64,000 nucleotides of DNA, from the NCBI GenBank assembly GCA_016841825.1, contig JAENYK010000005.1, positions 186,001 through 250,000 on the forward strand, read 5' to 3'. The first letter of the stretch is position 1. Each line of letters begins with the position of its first letter. This stretch comes from Halothermothrix sp. (GTDB lineage: Bacteria; Bacillota; Halanaerobiia; DY22613). Below are positions 20,458 to 29,615 of this stretch, in pieces. The notes beneath the pieces were generated by a model. The model saw only the letters and a list, made by a program, of their open reading frames with translations, made no database searches and was not told the DNA's origin. Made by a program: the position numbers and the translations under genes.

Positions 20458-21503
20458 TTTAATCCCTCCACAAATTCATGATCAATTCTGGCGATAAAAT
20501 TAGCCAGAAGTCTGGCGGCACTTTTGATATCTTCTAAATCCAGGGTTTCTACAGAGGTATGCATATACCGCAATGGTATCGAGATCAGAGCTGTTGGAAC
20601 ACCACTTCTGGTAATTTGCATAGCGTATGCATCAGTTCCGCGAGGAGATGGAGATGGTTCAATCTGGTAAGCTATTTTTAGTTCATCGGCCAGTTCAGTT
20701 AACTTTTTGCGAATCTTTGGATGAACATGAGGACCTAAGCCAATACCCGAACCTTCACCCATCTCCATAGTATCTTCTTTATTCAATATACCCGGCATAT
20801 GACCATGACCAACATCAATGGCTATACCAATGTCTGGCATAATCCCATAAGTACTAGTAAAAGCTCCACGTGTACCAACTTCTTCCTGGACTGTAGCAAC
20901 ACCATACACATCAATAGAATGTTTTAAATATTGTAATTCTTTTAGAGTCTCTAAAATTAAAGCCACTCCAGCCCGATCATCCATCGCTTTAGCAGCAGCT
21001 TTACTCTTATGTAATTGGGTGAATTCTCGATTAATAGTAATCAGATCACCAACTCTAACCAGTTCTTTAATCTTCTCTTCACTGAATCCACAATCAACGT
21101 ATAAATCATGCATCTTGATTGATTTAGTTCTCTCATCTGGCTGCTGCAAATGAGGTGGCTTGGCACCAATTATACCAATAATTGGCTTTTTCCCATGTAC
21201 GGTTACCTCTTGTGACAGTAAAGTTCGCTCATCAACACCGCCCACACTGGTCACCCGCAAAAAACCTTTCTCTTCAATTTTTAAGACCATTAGACCAATC
21301 TCATCCATATGGGCTGCGAGCATTATTGAAGGACAATTTTTGCCGCTGCCCTTCTTTAAGGCGATCAGGTTTTGTAAATTATCTTTCCTGACTTCGTCCA
21401 CATATGGAGAGAAAGCCTGGCCAACCAGATCACCCATCTGGCCTTCATATCCGCTGACACCTGGAGCTTCTGTCAGTTGAGCCAAAAATTTCTCCAACTT
21501 CAT
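20448..21503 (-). CDS. M42 family metalloaminopeptidase (first of three)
   Basis: 351 residues: AAHMDEIGLMV, DDRAGVALILET, TVQEEVGTRGA, AIDVGHGHMPG and IPLRYMHTS. All metal ligands are present; GTRGA replaces GLRGA. AAAAGGAGTGAGATAGGC before ATG. It heads the three-gene M42 run and lies 26 bases after trmL on the same strand, so trmL may be co-transcribed. Three different paralogues could form separate or mixed dodecamers with complementary residue preference (inference). Confidence 0.9.
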   Translation of the reverse strand: MKLEKFLAQLTEAPGVSGYEGQMGDLVGQAFSPYVDEVRKDNLQNLIALKKGSGKNCPSIMLAAHMDEIGLMVLKIEEKGFLRVTSVGGVDERTLLSQEVTVHGKKPIIGIIGAKPPHLQQPDERTKSIKMHDLYVDCGFSEEKIKELVRVGDLITINREFTQLHKSKAAAKAMDDRAGVALILETLKELQYLKHSIDVYGVATVQEEVGTRGAFTSTYGIMPDIGIAIDVGHGHMPGILNKEDTMEMGEGSGIGLGPHVHPKIRKKLTELADELKIAYQIEPSPSPRGTDAYAMQITRSGVPTALISIPLRYMHTSVETLDLEDIKSAARLLANFIARIDHEFVEGLKCF

Positions 21504-21529
21504 GCCTATCTCACTCCTTTTTCAAAGAA

Positions 21530-21994
21530 TTATTCCATATTAGGAAAATTTAGTTGACGCAAAGCTTCAAAAACAATGATCGCAACAGAGTTACTCAAGT
21601 TAAGAGATCTGGCTAAAGGATCGTGAAGCATTGGAATACGAATATTGTCATCGGCATATTTTTTTAACAGATCTGTCGGAAGCCCGGCGGTCTCTTTGCC
21701 AAAAACGATGAAGTCATCTTTAGCATATGAGACATCGCAATAGGTCTGTTTTGCTTTAGTAGTAGCCATAAAAAACCTACCAGCTGGGTATTCGGCTGCT
21801 AATTGGGCAAAACAATCGTGATAATGAATATCTAAAAGATGCCAATAATCCAATCCTGCACGTTTTAATTTTTTGTTATCAATATCAAAGCCTAGCTTAC
21901 CAACCAGATGTAGGCTAGTATTAGTAACAGCACAGGTGCGAGCAATATTACCGGTATTTTGAGGAATTTCAGGTTCGACCAGAACAATGTGCAC
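21530..21994 (-). CDS. trmL: tRNA (cytidine(34)-2'-O)-methyltransferase
   Basis: 154-residue SPOUT methyltransferase with the TrmL pattern: MHIVLVEPEIPQNTGNIART at the start, LHLVGKLGF, KRAGLDYW, FGKETAGLP and the C-terminal knot segment IPM...RSLNLSNSVAI. It methylates the wobble ribose of tRNA-Leu isoacceptors using SAM. GTG start after AAAGGAGTGAGTTAG. Length is typical of the family. Confidence 0.92.
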   Translation of the reverse strand: MHIVLVEPEIPQNTGNIARTCAVTNTSLHLVGKLGFDIDNKKLKRAGLDYWHLLDIHYHDCFAQLAAEYPAGRFFMATTKAKQTYCDVSYAKDDFIVFGKETAGLPTDLLKKYADDNIRIPMLHDPLARSLNLSNSVAIIVFEALRQLNFPNME

Positions 21995-22423
21995 CTAACT
22001 CACTCCTTTACTTTTGCACACAAAGTACAACTGATATAGTTTACAGATCAAAATTATAATATCCAGATTTGCATCATCTGAACCAGATTCATTTAACTTA
22101 TCTAAATTATTTCGGTACAGAAAACAAATATCCTTCAAAAATTATGCTAATATTAGTATTTATCCGAAATTTTTTTGTGGTGATAAAGAATTTTGTCATT
22201 AAAATTATAGTCTCTATCTCTATAGAATATGTTTTACTCCTAAAAACAAATTAGAGACATCATCGTCTCTAATTTGTAAACTCAAAATATTCATTTATAT
22301 TTAAGTTAGGAGAAAGGACTCACCAGGTAAAACAGCATCATTTAAGTTATCTCATTATAGATCATAAATCTAAAAAAGATATAAAAATGATTTAAATAAC
22401 AGTGAATATTTACTTTCAAATTC
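21995..22423. other. Intergenic region with terminator only
   Basis: Apart from the hairpin at 22248-22275 no gene, RNA motif or repeat can be supported. Confidence 0.5.
22248..22275 (-). terminator. Intrinsic terminator
   Basis: AAATTAGAGAC / GTCTCTAATTT with a six-base loop, five T on the minus strand. It probably ends the HAD-kinase transcript, about 150 bases after its stop. Confidence 0.75.
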
Positions 22424-23713
22424 TCATTTACTCAACTTTTTTGACTTTTTTTCCTTAAATACTGTTTTCGGATAAAAAAAATCTGTGTTATTAATTATCA
22501 GGTCAGCTCGATCCATCGGTCTCCAGAGATCTAAGTATTTTTGCTGGATTGGGATATACTTTTGTCGATAACGCTGAATAAATTCCTGACCATATTTAGG
22601 AACATCTCGAATCTTTGCTCTATTTAACACTTCAGCAAAACTTATGTCTAAGAATATACGATAATTAAAAAAGTGATCTAATGGTTCACGGTATAATAAG
22701 ACTCCTTCCAGTATCACTACTGTATCCTCATCTATGGAAAAGCGTTTTTTTAAAGTAAAAGAATTGCTATCTAAATCCAACAGAGTTAATTCCTTATCGA
22801 TAATTTTACCTTCTGAAATCGGGTTTAAAATCTCCTGACAGATCATCTCCAGATTAAAAGCATTATCTATATAGCTCTGAATAGGTTCAGATCCTGAGTT
22901 TCTAACCTCTGACGGATTATGAAAATCATCTAAATGGATAACTATTACTTTGAATCCCTGCTTTTGTAGGTAATTCTCTAACAATACCGCAGATGAAGTT
23001 TTACCAGATGTGTCAACACCATTTATTCCAATAATGGGAATTTTATTTTGGAGCAAAAACTCCTCCAGCCAACTCTGAAGTTGAGTAAAAATCTTCAACC
23101 AATGAACATAATAACCAACCTCTCGGGGATCGCTGGCGAGGAAGTGAGTTTCTGACAGTTCTGCTTGACCAAAACCATACTTTGCACCGATAAAAGGCAA
23201 GCCATTTTCTTGCGCAGCCAAAAAATCAGTATCTCGATCTCCAATTACTATCGCAAAATCTGCAGCAAACTCTGTCAATACTTCCCTGATCAAATTTCCT
23301 TTAGTGTTATTCCCCTGACTAGATTTGATCAGGTCAAAATACTCCTTTACCCCCATTAATTCAATGACAAGGTTGATATATTCAACACTACCGGTAGAAC
23401 AAATAACCAGCTTATTATCAGATGTCTTTAAATTCATCAGTAACTCTTTGACTCCAGAATACAGTTGTCCCTGTTCGGACAGATACTTTCTTTCATAATA
23501 TCGAATCCGTTCCCTTAAGCCAGATATGTCTTCAGGGGCCTGATTGGTGCTAATAGAGCTATAAAACTGAGCCGAAGGTTGCCCTATCCCATAACAGATC
23601 TCCTCTTCAGATATCTGAGGTAGATTAAACTCTTGCAATGTTTGCATTACCGCGGGCACTATCGTAGTACTGGTGTCAAACAATGTACCATCAAGATCAA
23701 AGATAATTATCAT
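22424..23713 (-). CDS. HAD phosphatase fused to a uridine kinase-like P-loop kinase
   Basis: Two enzymes in 429 residues. Residues 1 to about 205 form a HAD hydrolase of the phosphoglycolate phosphatase/PpaX type: nucleophile motif FDLDGTLFDTS, motif II ICSTGS and motif IV VIGDRDTDF. From about residue 223 a P-loop kinase follows (GINGVDTSGKTSS, then HLDDFHNP, VILEGVLLY and a lid with RAKIRDVPKYG), resembling uridine kinase or phosphoribulokinase. The opposite activities suggest control of one phosphorylated metabolite, perhaps a nucleoside or sugar phosphate; the substrate is not known. Start supported by AAAGGAGTAATTTACTG before ATG. A genuine fusion with no stop between the parts. Confidence 0.85.
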   Translation of the reverse strand: MIIIFDLDGTLFDTSTTIVPAVMQTLQEFNLPQISEEEICYGIGQPSAQFYSSISTNQAPEDISGLRERIRYYERKYLSEQGQLYSGVKELLMNLKTSDNKLVICSTGSVEYINLVIELMGVKEYFDLIKSSQGNNTKGNLIREVLTEFAADFAIVIGDRDTDFLAAQENGLPFIGAKYGFGQAELSETHFLASDPREVGYYVHWLKIFTQLQSWLEEFLLQNKIPIIGINGVDTSGKTSSAVLLENYLQKQGFKVIVIHLDDFHNPSEVRNSGSEPIQSYIDNAFNLEMICQEILNPISEGKIIDKELTLLDLDSNSFTLKKRFSIDEDTVVILEGVLLYREPLDHFFNYRIFLDISFAEVLNRAKIRDVPKYGQEFIQRYRQKYIPIQQKYLDLWRPMDRADLIINNTDFFYPKTVFKEKKSKKLSK

Positions 23714-24173
23714 CAGTAAATTACTCCTTTGACTGGATGTATTTTACTCAATCCCAATCAATATTCGCGCTTCCGTTTATCAAACCTGGTTATCTGCGGA
23801 TAACCAACTCTCTTTAACAAACCCAGACTGCTAAAACTAAACAACCTACATCATCAGGTTGATGTGCATCTGAGGATAGGGTAAGACAAATTCCATCTGA
23901 TTCCAGATGGCTATGATAATCGCTTCGCATAATCTCACCTACGATCAATCTTTTTTGGAAATAATATTGTTAAATCTTTCATCCTTCAATATCTTTATTC
24001 TATCACTCAAATCCCGTTAAGGTCAATAAATTTAACTTATATTGTCATATTAGATCAATTTGTTTGTTGTTGACATTTGCCGATTTATTTCGTATACTAA
24101 AATAATGTTAGAAGTGTAGTGAGAATCGAAATCCCCATTCTTGTAAAAACTATAAAAAACGCGGAGGTATTTT
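23714..24173. other. Divergent promoter region
   Basis: Between divergent genes. Besides the promoter at 24070-24098 it contains small hairpins, CAACCT / AGGTTG near 23844-23863 and CCATCTGATTCCAGATGG near 23893. No coding sequence supported. Confidence 0.5.
24070..24098 (+). promoter_or_regulatory. Promoter of the MATE gene
   Basis: TTGACA (24070-24075), 17-base spacer, TATACT (24093-24098), 75 bases before the ATG of the MATE transporter. Near-consensus housekeeping-sigma promoter. Confidence 0.88.
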
Positions 24174-25547
24174 ATGGAAGTAAATAAAAAGTCAAATCGT
24201 TTAGGAACAGAACCAATTGTTCCTTTGTTACTCAAACTTTCCATCCCTTCTATTTTGGGAATGGCAATTCAAGCTTTATATAATGTTGTTGATAGTATTT
24301 ACATCGGAAGGTTAAGTGAAGATGCCCTTGCCGCTTTATCTCTTGCATTTCCTATCCAGATGGTGCTAATTGCTGTTGCAGTAGGGACCGGTATTGGAAC
24401 CAGTTCTTTAATCTCCCGTCTCCTGGGTCAAAAAAGAGGCCATCGAGCCAATAACGCTGCAGAACATGCAATGATTATTACCATCTTTTATGGAATAATT
24501 TTTGGAATAATTGGATACTTTTATGCAGAAAATCTGATTGGGTTACTGACAAACAGTCCAGTTCTTATTGATTTAGGAACCAGATATATTCGGATTATAA
24601 TGATGGGATCAGTAGCATTGTTCTTCCCGATGATCTCTAATAACATCCTTCGGGGTGAAGGTAATACATTTGTTCCCATGCTGACAATGTTGATTGGAGC
24701 CGTCTTAAATATAATCTTAGATCCATTATTTATCTTCGGTATCGGATTTATTCCCCACATGGGAGTGGAAGGTGCAGCAATTGCCACCGTATTATCCAGA
24801 ATTATTAGTGGTACCTTCATAGGTTTTATTCTCTTTAGCGACAAAAATCAACTTACTTTACGTATCCGGGATTTCAAATTTGATTTTGAGATTATTAAAG
24901 AGATCTATCAGGTTGGTTTCCCCGCTATGGTGATGCAGTTATTGGGTAGTTTCATGATCTCTTTAGTTAACATTATCGTCGGTCAATATTCTGATACAGC
25001 AATCGCAGTAGTTGGAGTTTACTTCCGTCTGCAATCCTTCGTCTTTATGCCAGTTTTTGGACTTAATCAGGGGTTTATTCCAATATATGGGTATAATTAC
25101 GGTCATAAAAACCCTGGACGGATGAAGCAGACTTTTAAATATGGACTTTTGATCTGTATGCTGTTTGCATTCTCTGGATTTGCCCTATTTCAACTTTTTC
25201 CCAAAACATTAATCATGTTATTTAACAAAAATCCTGAGTTGGTTGCTATTGGAACTACAGCTTTAAAGCGGATCAGTTGGGCATTTCCAATAGCTGGCCC
25301 GGCAATATTCGGTTCAACGACCTTCCAGGCTATTGGTAAGGGACTTCCCAGTCTGAGTATCTCTTTTTTACGACAGATTATCTTATTAATCCCGATTATG
25401 TACATTTTGAGTACTCTTTTTGGGCTAGATACTCTGTGGTTTGCTTTTCCTATTGCAGAACTATTGACCGGAATAGTTATGTTTTTCTGGTTGTCCGCAA
25501 CTTTGAAAAAGTTATATCTCGGTTTGGAAAAAGCGAAAGCACAATAG
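24174..25547 (+). CDS. MATE family efflux transporter
   Basis: 457 residues, about 12 transmembrane helices in two homologous halves. The N-terminal LLKLSIPSILGMAIQALYNVVDSIYIGRL and AALSLAFPIQM are MATE signatures. Such transporters export cationic drugs, dyes or metabolites using Na+ or H+ gradients. GCGGAGGTATTTT before ATG. Single-gene transcript with a strong promoter and a terminator-like hairpin downstream. Confidence 0.92.
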   Translation: MEVNKKSNRLGTEPIVPLLLKLSIPSILGMAIQALYNVVDSIYIGRLSEDALAALSLAFPIQMVLIAVAVGTGIGTSSLISRLLGQKRGHRANNAAEHAMIITIFYGIIFGIIGYFYAENLIGLLTNSPVLIDLGTRYIRIIMMGSVALFFPMISNNILRGEGNTFVPMLTMLIGAVLNIILDPLFIFGIGFIPHMGVEGAAIATVLSRIISGTFIGFILFSDKNQLTLRIRDFKFDFEIIKEIYQVGFPAMVMQLLGSFMISLVNIIVGQYSDTAIAVVGVYFRLQSFVFMPVFGLNQGFIPIYGYNYGHKNPGRMKQTFKYGLLICMLFAFSGFALFQLFPKTLIMLFNKNPELVAIGTTALKRISWAFPIAGPAIFGSTTFQAIGKGLPSLSISFLRQIILLIPIMYILSTLFGLDTLWFAFPIAELLTGIVMFFWLSATLKKLYLGLEKAKAQ

Positions 25548-25897
25548 CATTTTCTTTAAATTAAACCTCGACACCCTCACTGTTAAACAGGTGGACATCC
25601 CAGCGTAATTATATAATTTAGTCCTCTGAGTATCAATAAGTTCCTACCTCTTTTGCGTTAGCGTGGATGTTGAATAGTTCACATTCTTATATTAAGCTCT
25701 TATGGGATAATAACAGATCATGTTCATCCAACTATTACCCATCAGAGCTTTTTATTTTATACCAATTTAGCAGCATTAACATTAAGCTATTGATGGTATA
25801 TATACAAACTCACATATATATGTTAAAATTTAGATAGCATCAATTTTGTCCAACCTGTGAAGAACCGATTCGATAAGTTAGATTAGGAGGATATGTT
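25548..25897. other. Intergenic region with terminator
   Basis: AGCTCTTATGGGATAAT near 25696-25712 pairs imperfectly with ATTACCCATCAGAGCT near 25735-25750 and is followed by a T-rich run: probably the terminator of the MATE gene. A hairpin-like stretch ending GGACATCCC lies near 25568-25602. No gene seen. Confidence 0.5.
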
Positions 25898-27328
25898 ATG
25901 CAAAGAGAGTTGAGATTTAGAAATCTTATCAGTTATGGTGTAGGAGATTTTTTCGGAGGGGGTTCATTTTTCATTATTGGAACTTTATTTTTGATCTTTC
26001 TCACAGATGTAGTTGGTCTCTCTCCACTCAGTGCCGGAGCGGTTCTGATTGTTGGTAAATTTTGGGACGCTATCTCAGATCCATTTATGGGATATATATC
26101 TGATAATACCAGATCCAGATTTGGGCGGCGGAGATTATATTTTCTATTAGGATTGTTAACCATTGGACTAAGTTTTGCTTCTCTCTGGTACCCGATTAAA
26201 TCAGATAATAATACCTTTTTGTTTATCTATTATATGTTTGCATATATTTTCTTTAGTTCTGTTTTTACCATGGTTATGGTTCCCTATTCCGCTTTGAATG
26301 CAGATATGACCTTTGATTATAAAGAAAGAACCCGTTTATCTGGCGCAAAGATGATCTGTTCACAACTATCTGTGTTAATCTGTGGCATTATGCCGCAGAT
26401 AATCATCAACATGTTTCCGGATACCAATACTGGGCATCTATACATGGGGATTATTTTTGGTATCTTTTTTACAATTCCCTGGTTATTTGTCTTCCTTGGA
26501 ACCTGGGAACTTGAAGACTCCAGAGACAGAGATTCCATGAATCTGAGACAATTTATGGTCAGTTTTACAACTGTCTTTAAAAACAAGTCGTTCAAAATTC
26601 ATATCTTGATGTACCTTTTCGCCTATTCTGCTATGGATATTATGATGGCCTTATTTGCTTATTATCTAAATTACTATATTCAACGTCCCGACCTTTTCTC
26701 ATTTAGCCTGGGGATAATGGTTCTGGGTCAGATTACCTCCCTACCTCTATATATCTATCTTCTCAATAGGATTGGCAGTGGTAAGACCTATATTTTGGGA
26801 GTCAGTATCTGGGGTATTGCCATGTTTGGACTGTTTGGTTTAAGTGGTTCTAGTCCCACACCGCTAATTTTTCTGAACTGTCTTTTGATCGGCTCTGGTT
26901 TATCGGCGGGAGTAATGATTCCATGGGCCACTCTGCCTTTCATCGTCGATATTGATGAGATAATTACGGGTGAGAAGCGGGCAGGCGTATATTCAGGAAT
27001 GATGACTCTAATTCGTAAAACAGTTCAGGCAGGGGTACTCTTTTTAGTTGGAGTAGCTCTGAGTTCTATTGGATATATAGCCAATATCGAACAAACTGCG
27101 GAAACTCTTGCAAAGCTTAAGTATCTTTTTATCTTATCACCACTAATCTTTATGGTTTTGGGGATCGTCTGTGCAGCAATGTTTAAAGTCACTCCATACA
27201 CCCATACCATTTTGATGAGAGAACTAGATAGATTAAGAAAAGGTGGAAAGCGAAACAAAGCCACTTCTAGAGCTATCAAAGTCTGTGAAGAGGTTACCGG
27301 TATTGCCTATCCCGAGCTCTATCAGTAA
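25898..27328 (+). CDS. GPH family (MelB-like) sugar:cation symporter
   Basis: 476 residues, 12 transmembrane helices, with the glycoside-pentoside-hexuronide signature: NLISYGVGDFFGG near the start, FWDAISDPFMGYISDNT and SRFGRRRLY (loop 2-3), and VPYSALNADMT. It should take up an oligosaccharide, glycoside or other solute with Na+ or H+. GATTAGGAGGATATGTT before ATG. No sugar hydrolase or regulator adjoins it, so the substrate is unknown. Confidence 0.9.
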   Translation: MQRELRFRNLISYGVGDFFGGGSFFIIGTLFLIFLTDVVGLSPLSAGAVLIVGKFWDAISDPFMGYISDNTRSRFGRRRLYFLLGLLTIGLSFASLWYPIKSDNNTFLFIYYMFAYIFFSSVFTMVMVPYSALNADMTFDYKERTRLSGAKMICSQLSVLICGIMPQIIINMFPDTNTGHLYMGIIFGIFFTIPWLFVFLGTWELEDSRDRDSMNLRQFMVSFTTVFKNKSFKIHILMYLFAYSAMDIMMALFAYYLNYYIQRPDLFSFSLGIMVLGQITSLPLYIYLLNRIGSGKTYILGVSIWGIAMFGLFGLSGSSPTPLIFLNCLLIGSGLSAGVMIPWATLPFIVDIDEIITGEKRAGVYSGMMTLIRKTVQAGVLFLVGVALSSIGYIANIEQTAETLAKLKYLFILSPLIFMVLGIVCAAMFKVTPYTHTILMRELDRLRKGGKRNKATSRAIKVCEEVTGIAYPELYQ

Positions 27329-27462
27329 AGGTCAGCCACCTGACACTTCAGGGATGATTATGTTTATCTGGACAAAGTAGAAATAGGTAATCTGACTATC
27401 TTTATATAGAATCAGATTACCTATTTGGAGTCTACTAATTAATTACATATTTAAGATGTGAA

Positions 27463-29418
27463 CTAAACTTTAATAAAATAGGGAACATGCGCAATTACTT
27501 CCTTCGGAACCTCAACAAATACGTCTTGCTTAACTGGTAATAAAGTTTTAATCTGTCCGGCTTCGCCTTCAGCTTTAAAAGATTGCACAATATCTCTAAA
27601 ATTAACCTGTCGATAGATACTGCTCTTCTCTGTAACCAGCAGTCCAGCTGATACAGATTTGCTGCTTAGCAGAGAGTATATAGCGATAAAGAAAGCATTA
27701 CTTATATCTGCATCAATCCGACTCAAGATAGGACTCAGTTCTACGAAGAAGTTCTTCCCATAGATCTTCTCGCGTAAGTGAAACCTGTCACGGATAAAAA
27801 TAAAAGTTCTCCTTAACAAATTAACTACCTTTTGTTCTGGCTGCCCAATAAAGTATAACTTACCATTCCCACCTCTGGCTTCTATCTTTAACCGTAATAG
27901 TGCAAATTCCTGATTGTTCAGGATCTGACCGATGTAGACCACACCTGGTTCGGCTAATTTCCGTCTAATCTCGACACTAAGCTTCTCTTCTGGAAGAGTT
28001 GGTAAATACTGCTGTCTGGTCTCTCGATCCACATACTCAAAAGTAGATAGTTCATATTCGAATGATCCCAATTTAGTTAACTGTTCTTTAATCCGCTTGC
28101 GTCCTTCCAAAGCCAGCTCTAAATACCCTCTTACATCCTCTTTAGTAAAATTACCAGTAGGATGAAGCAGTTTCAAAAAACCTGAGACCGTCTTTTTAAC
28201 AGCCCGCAAATCTCTTGCATCCATCCCGGGATCAAACACATAGTATTGATCTGGTATAGTAGTATAGTCTAAATTCCGCAAGTGCTGAAAAACAAGACTT
28301 AAGTAATCAGCCTGTAACCCATAATGTGTGGTAAAATCCACTTCTTTTAGTTTAGACATCTCCCAACCAGGTAAATAAAAATGAAACCTATCGATCAAAG
28401 CCATATCCTGCAATATATCAGGTAATGGTTCAAATAGATGACTGCTATGTAATAATACCAAAAGGTCATGATTTATGTTTCCCAAAAAAACCATAGATGC
28501 ATTGGTATTGACTTCTTCTTTACCCCTGCTAAAAGAACCCATCTCCATATAATCTTTCAAAATCTGAATGGCTGTCTTATCTTCAAAATCGACATAAGCA
28601 ACTTCGTCAAAAGCCACTACATTCCATCTGCCGACAAGCCCCATCTCTCTGGTACCCATGTTGTAAAAAAGGTTTGCTACAGTAGTCTTCCCACCAGAAA
28701 CCAGTACAGAATCACAGGATATCTGTCGATAAATATATGATTTGCCTGTTCCCCTGGCCCCTAATTCGATAAAATTATAATTTTTCTCGACAAAGGGAAT
28801 TAAGCGACTCAAAAATAATAACTGTTTCCTTTCAGGCATTATTAAAGGCTCAATCCCTAAACTTCTCAGCAATAGCGTACGCCACTGAATAGGAGTCAGT
28901 TTAGCAACCATGTTCTGAAATTCTTTGAAGTCAATCACCGTCTGTTGAAGAGGTTGAAAATCTGTAATTGCAAATTCGCTCTCATCAGTAGCCTCATCCT
29001 CAAGAAATATGACTCTAATCTCAGCCCATAAACCGCTCTCCAAAAGGTCTGGATATGCCTCGACGATCTCATTGGGAATCTGGGCTTTCTTAACAGCTAA
29101 AACCGGAATCTCAGCCCAATACTGTTTCTTACCACCTCTAGCTCTGGCATTAACCCTGGTAATAATATCTATAGATCTATTTTCTCTAATTTTTGCCTGA
29201 ATTTTGAGACTCTCTCCAGGGTTGACAATCTTTTTGTTGGCCAATTTACTAATCCGATCAACCTCTTTAGAGTTAATCTCACCATCCTGGTATTTGGAGA
29301 TTATCTTTTCGGTAATATAGTTGGGGCAGTTCAATTTCTCTTTAAATTTAAATATTAAATTTTTTAAAAATATTTTATCAGAAAATATTGTCTGAACTCG
29401 CTGGTCAATTATAGTCAT
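27463..29418 (-). CDS. BrxL-like AAA+ (Lon-related) protein, orphan
   Basis: About 651 residues. The central part is an AAA+ ATPase: Walker A ELGARGTGKSYIYR near residue 224, Walker B VVAFDEVAYVDF, and a sensor region with VFLGNI. The C-terminal part (about 520-650) is Lon-protease related. The whole matches the BrxL family of BREX phage defence (the Lon-related protein with an MCM-like N-terminal DNA-binding part). None of the other BREX genes (brxA, brxB, brxC, pglX, pglZ) is in the window. Possible starts at GTG 29430, ATG 29424 and ATG 29418; the last has the best spacing to GTGGGGA. Family call good, role open. Confidence 0.75.
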   Translation of the reverse strand: MTIIDQRVQTIFSDKIFLKNLIFKFKEKLNCPNYITEKIISKYQDGEINSKEVDRISKLANKKIVNPGESLKIQAKIRENRSIDIITRVNARARGGKKQYWAEIPVLAVKKAQIPNEIVEAYPDLLESGLWAEIRVIFLEDEATDESEFAITDFQPLQQTVIDFKEFQNMVAKLTPIQWRTLLLRSLGIEPLIMPERKQLLFLSRLIPFVEKNYNFIELGARGTGKSYIYRQISCDSVLVSGGKTTVANLFYNMGTREMGLVGRWNVVAFDEVAYVDFEDKTAIQILKDYMEMGSFSRGKEEVNTNASMVFLGNINHDLLVLLHSSHLFEPLPDILQDMALIDRFHFYLPGWEMSKLKEVDFTTHYGLQADYLSLVFQHLRNLDYTTIPDQYYVFDPGMDARDLRAVKKTVSGFLKLLHPTGNFTKEDVRGYLELALEGRKRIKEQLTKLGSFEYELSTFEYVDRETRQQYLPTLPEEKLSVEIRRKLAEPGVVYIGQILNNQEFALLRLKIEARGGNGKLYFIGQPEQKVVNLLRRTFIFIRDRFHLREKIYGKNFFVELSPILSRIDADISNAFFIAIYSLLSSKSVSAGLLVTEKSSIYRQVNFRDIVQSFKAEGEAGQIKTLLPVKQDVFVEVPKEVIAHVPYFIKV

Positions 29419-29615
29419 CTGCATCCCCACTTTAAAGGAATCTTTTTCTTATTATTTAATTGTTAATAATTCTACATAATAAGCCAAAATACCTGCAATC
29501 TCTAGGGGTTTTTGTAGTTTTTATCACTATTCCCGCAAATCCAACACACTCAAAGTATCAGATTTGAAATCAATTAAAATTTTAGAAATTTGAAGTGGTT
29601 GTTCTGGAAAAATAA

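Noticed and set aside
27463-29418. A BREX phage-defence system
   Set aside because: Only a BrxL-like gene is present; no methylase, PglZ or BrxC in the window.
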